Assembly (NCBI GenBank): GCA_023392995.1
Contig: JAEWMZ010000450.1
Location: 1 to 7,232 of the forward strand
Source of the DNA: Bacillota bacterium
GTDB lineage: Bacteria > Bacillota > Clostridia > Lachnospirales > Lachnospiraceae
Length of the DNA stretch: 7,232 nt
Direction of reading: 5' to 3'
The notes beneath the pieces are model-generated. The model ran no database searches. It was given only the letters and a program-made list of their open reading frames with translations, and was not told where the DNA came from. Below, in pieces: positions 4,917 to 7,232 of the stretch (position 1 is its first letter; each line of letters opens with the position of its first letter). A program made the translations under genes and the position numbers.

Positions 4917-6749
4917 TCAGCTCCTATTAACAAAAATGTACCACTTAACTTCTGTTCCCTTATTCACTTCACTTTTTATTTCCAGTCCTCTCTTATAGAG
5001 CTTTCGAAGACGTAAGTTAATGTTGGAGAGACCAATTCCTCTTTCCTTTTCCTCTAATAGAGCCTCCGGAGAGACCTGATCAATTCCCTGTCCATTATCC
5101 GCTACCAGAAAAGAAAGCCATCGGCCTTCCCGGCTAATACTAATATCCACCCTTCCACCCTCCGGTTTTGGCAATACACCGTGAATAATCGCATTTTCAA
5201 TGATTGGCTGCAAAATCAACATTGGCACCTTCAAGGCTTCCATGCCTTCCTGTATATGAAATTCTACCGTAAGACGTTTTCCAAATCTGGCCTTTTCAAT
5301 GGCTATGTATGCCCGGGCAAGCTCCAATTCTTCAGACAATAAAACTAATTGGTTTGAGTCCTTTAGATTAAATCCTTTTCGAAGGTACAAGCTAAAATCA
5401 ATCAGCAGATTTCTTGCCCGTTCTGCATCAAAGCGGGAAATTGAAATAATTGTATTGATGGTGTTATATAAAAAATGAGGTTTAATTTGTGCCTGTAAAA
5501 GCAACAGCTCCGCTGAAACTTTATTGTCAAAGTATATTTTTATTCTTTGTGCCTGTATGATCATTTGCAAGGACAGGGAAAGAACCACTCCGATATAAAA
5601 GAGCTCTTTTTCCGGTTCTCGCAGGCGATTCGTCATATATAAAATATCATGCGCCAATGCGATTAATACAATAAGAATACTGATTGCATTCAAAATTCGA
5701 TGCTTATAGCTTTTCTTTTTACCAAATAGGATGATTAGTAAGGACAGGGTTATGGCTGCTACTTCATTCAGGTTCGAAACAACCGCATACTTTGTATAAT
5801 AAATAGGATCAACGAAAATATATATCCCTTGTAATATTAGGATAATCACGGTATATACCTTAACCGTCCGACGAGAAAAATCGGATGGAAACAGATCATT
5901 CATGAAGAGCATTAAAAAATATGCCATCCATCCAGTTGCACTATACCAAATAGTAATAACATATCGAAATGGTATGATCGGATTAATCAACAACAGCTGT
6001 CCTGCCGTATCAACCGAAATAGCTCCTGTTAAGGCAATGAATACAAAGAGAAGCGGATATCTAAGCTCTCTTAATAACAGGAAAAGAGCAAAATGAAAAA
6101 GTGCTATGATTAGCAGTATCCCAATTAAAAAAGCCTCTCCTCCGGTCAGCCTGTTATCATACTCATGTATTTCCTCGACATTGCCCAGATAAAGATGATC
6201 CCATAATCCGCCCCTTGCATAATGATAATTCGATACCTGAATAATGATATCAAACTGATTATCTGGTACTCGAAAGACCGCTGTTTTAGGGCGATACTCC
6301 CCCCTCTCCTCCTTGGCATCCCGACCTACAATTCCAGCCCCGGCAACCAACTCGTCATTAATATACAATCTGTAAGCACTGGATATCGTCCTTATCTTAA
6401 ATGCCAGTAATTCTCCTTTTGCGAGCTTTGAATTAACTCTCAGCCGATAGGTAGCCACCCCCAGACCGGGCAAAGGCTTTTGGCTTAGCCTGTAGTTATC
6501 CCAACTATCCGGCACCTGCACAATCAGATCTGGTTTTTTTCGGTTCATTTCTTCGTAGGTTAATAATTGATTCCAGTAAAAATCCCATTCACCATTGAGT
6601 GATAATATTCCTGAATCTTCAATATGCCAATCATTAAGATCGAGTACTCCTAATTCCGGCTTAGGAGACTCCATGTGGCTGCAGCCGCTAAAAAGAGATA
6701 TGAAGCCTATGCTTATAACGAAAAGAACTAACTTTATGATCTGACGCAT
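4917..6749 (-). CDS. LytS-type sensor histidine kinase with 7TM and jelly-roll sensor
   Basis: A 610-residue membrane sensor kinase. An N-terminal signal ends in a lipobox-like LFSGC, so Cys23 may be lipidated. An extracellular domain (about 38-195) has the LNGEWDFYW, VPDSWDNY, YRLYINDELV and RGGLWDHLYLGN signatures of the jelly-roll, sugar-binding-like domain seen in 7TMR-DISM receptors and in GH2 enzymes. Seven hydrophobic helices follow (about 205-226, 232-254, 262-283, 297-314, 324-342, 352-371 and 383-399). The kinase core is of the LytS/YesM class: phospho-acceptor H425 in QIKPHFLYN, N box QPIIENAIIHG (N519), DNGQGI (551-556) and GIGLSN (571-576), all intact. ATG is supported by AGGAG (6758-6762) 8 bases upstream. 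It stops 7 bases before the response regulator start, which is its obvious partner. The ligand is unknown; a carbohydrate is a reasonable guess only. Confidence 0.93.
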   Translation of the reverse strand: MRQIIKLVLFVISIGFISLFSGCSHMESPKPELGVLDLNDWHIEDSGILSLNGEWDFYWNQLLTYEEMNRKKPDLIVQVPDSWDNYRLSQKPLPGLGVATYRLRVNSKLAKGELLAFKIRTISSAYRLYINDELVAGAGIVGRDAKEERGEYRPKTAVFRVPDNQFDIIIQVSNYHYARGGLWDHLYLGNVEEIHEYDNRLTGGEAFLIGILLIIALFHFALFLLLRELRYPLLFVFIALTGAISVDTAGQLLLINPIIPFRYVITIWYSATGWMAYFLMLFMNDLFPSDFSRRTVKVYTVIILILQGIYIFVDPIYYTKYAVVSNLNEVAAITLSLLIILFGKKKSYKHRILNAISILIVLIALAHDILYMTNRLREPEKELFYIGVVLSLSLQMIIQAQRIKIYFDNKVSAELLLLQAQIKPHFLYNTINTIISISRFDAERARNLLIDFSLYLRKGFNLKDSNQLVLLSEELELARAYIAIEKARFGKRLTVEFHIQEGMEALKVPMLILQPIIENAIIHGVLPKPEGGRVDISISREGRWLSFLVADNGQGIDQVSPEALLEEKERGIGLSNINLRLRKLYKRGLEIKSEVNKGTEVKWYIFVNRS

Positions 6750-6854
6750 TCGATTAACTCCTATCTATATTTATTAACCACAATTGAATAAATCTTATAT
6801 CATTCAGGAAAAATTCTATTCCTTCCTACCATTTCCCATTTTATGTCTATTCTC

Positions 6855-6883
6855 ATTATATCCCATAAACCGATAAAATTCTA
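6855..6883 (-). promoter_or_regulatory. Possible promoter of the kinase-regulator operon
   Basis: On the minus strand a perfect TATAAT (6855-6860) lies about 105 bases before the kinase ATG and downstream of the terminator at 6898-6938. The -35 position at 17-base spacing reads TAGAAT (6878-6883), only a weak match, so the promoter may need an activator, possibly the response regulator itself. Confidence 0.45.
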
Positions 6884-6884
6884 T

Positions 6885-7043
6885 TTATTTTTCAATCAAA
6901 AAACGACAGATTGCCAATTTTGCAACCTGCCGTTTTTTGTACCGTGAATCGAATTTATTTGCCAGTGAAATAATCGTGAACTTAATATAGGCTGTATTTG
7001 CACCAGGCTTTTCCTCTGTCACCGCTGTTCTAATTAGTTCAAC
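6885..7043 (-). pseudogene. Possible gene remnant, 52 open codons without a start
   Basis: Between the two terminators a minus-strand frame stays open for 52 codons from just after a TAG (7044-7046) to a TAA (6885-6887). The first half reads like ordinary protein (VELIRTAVTEEKPGANTAYI, then KFTIISLANKF). It has no ATG, the GTG at 7022 lacks a ribosome site, and its tail runs through the terminator stem at 6898-6938, so it is not an intact gene. It could be the decayed 3' end of a former gene, or chance. I do not recognise the family. Confidence 0.2.
6898..6938. terminator. Bidirectional intrinsic terminator upstream of the kinase
   Basis: Seventeen-base arms (6898-6914 and 6922-6938) pair except at two A-C positions around a 7-base loop. 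The stem begins with six A and ends with six T, so it gives a U tract on either strand. It insulates the kinase operon from leftward transcription arriving from the gene at the right edge. Confidence 0.85.
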
Positions 7044-7062
7044 CTACGTTCGCTTATTAAAA

Positions 7063-7101
7063 AAAAATGGCGAGCTACTGAATCAGTAACCTGCCATTTT
7101 T
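7063..7101. terminator. Intrinsic terminator after the gene at the right edge
   Basis: AAAAATGGC (7063-7071) pairs with GCCATTTTT (7093-7101), and TACTG (7076-7080) with CAGTA (7084-7088) around an AAT loop; two mismatches and a G-T pair lie between. On the minus strand the stem is followed by a U tract of up to eight or more from the A run at 7060-7067. It lies about 40 bases after the stop of the leftward partial gene and is its natural terminator. Confidence 0.8.
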
Positions 7102-7141
7102 ATATCGCTCTTTTTATTATTTTTATAACAAAGACAAGAAC

Positions 7142-7232
7142 TTATGACTGTGACTGCCAATCTGCCGGATATACAAAATAGGCATAACGTGCAGTAGACT
7201 TTGTCTGAAAATGAATATGACTTCCCTTAGGA
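7142..7232 (-). CDS. 3' end of an unidentified protein gene (partial)
   Basis: The last 29 codons of a leftward gene entering from the right edge, ending at TAA (7142-7144). The visible tail is PKGSHIHFQTKSTARYAYFV followed by YPADWQSQS. Support for coding comes from the open frame up to the edge, protein-like composition rich in aromatic and beta-forming residues, and a strong terminator about 40 bases after the stop. The aromatic, beta-strand-like end would suit a jelly-roll or other beta-rich domain, but I do not recognise the family and assign no function. Two terminators separate it from the kinase operon, so it is not cotranscribed with it as a rule. Confidence 0.6.
   Translation of the reverse strand, partial: PKGSHIHFQTKSTARYAYFVYPADWQSQS

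Noticed and set aside
4910..4933. Longer response regulator start at TTG 4933
   Set aside because: It would add eight residues before the first receiver strand and overlap the kinase; the ATG at 4909 has AGGAG upstream and puts the phospho-acceptor at the usual D54.

Overview
The window looks like a low-GC Firmicute chromosome, most likely a clostridial one of the Lachnospiraceae type. This rests on the AT-rich intergenic DNA, AGGAG-type ribosome sites, near-consensus sigma-A promoters, and a Rex paralogue and a 7TM/LytS kinase of the kind seen in that group. The taxonomic call is inference from protein style, not from a marker gene.

Layout, left to right. Bases 1-594 have no gene. They hold a leftward consensus promoter (46-74) followed by a perfect 20-bp palindrome (12-31), a near-identical palindrome (266-285), and a 14-bp tandem repeat array (363-571). 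A rightward LacI-family repressor starts at a TTG (595-1602). It faces a leftward LysR-family regulator (1796-2728), and a strong hairpin lies between them (1655-1687). Upstream of the LysR gene are five 18-19-bp direct repeats (2762-2855), then a Rex redox-sensor gene (2887-3543, leftward) with its own near-consensus promoter (3635-3663). Next come a REC-wHTH-BTAD response regulator (3797-4909) and its partner, a LytS-type sensor kinase with an extracellular jelly roll and seven membrane helices (4917-6749). These two are leftward, 7 bp apart and translationally linked. Two intrinsic terminators (6898-6938 and 7063-7101) separate the kinase from the 3' end of an unidentified leftward gene (7142-7232).

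Every complete gene is a regulator or sensor: LacI, LysR, Rex, response regulator and kinase. No enzyme or transporter is complete here. The kinase and response regulator clearly form one two-component system, probably sensing a carbohydrate or other extracellular ligand. The LacI protein probably controls itself and a gene just outside the left edge through the two palindromes. The Rex and LysR genes share a 23-base leader element (19/23 identical), which suggests a common control signal. I see no sign of CRISPR, tRNA, rRNA, insertion sequence or phage. I found no clearly new system; the most unusual items are the non-coding elements and the pairing of a LytS-type kinase with a BTAD-type regulator.
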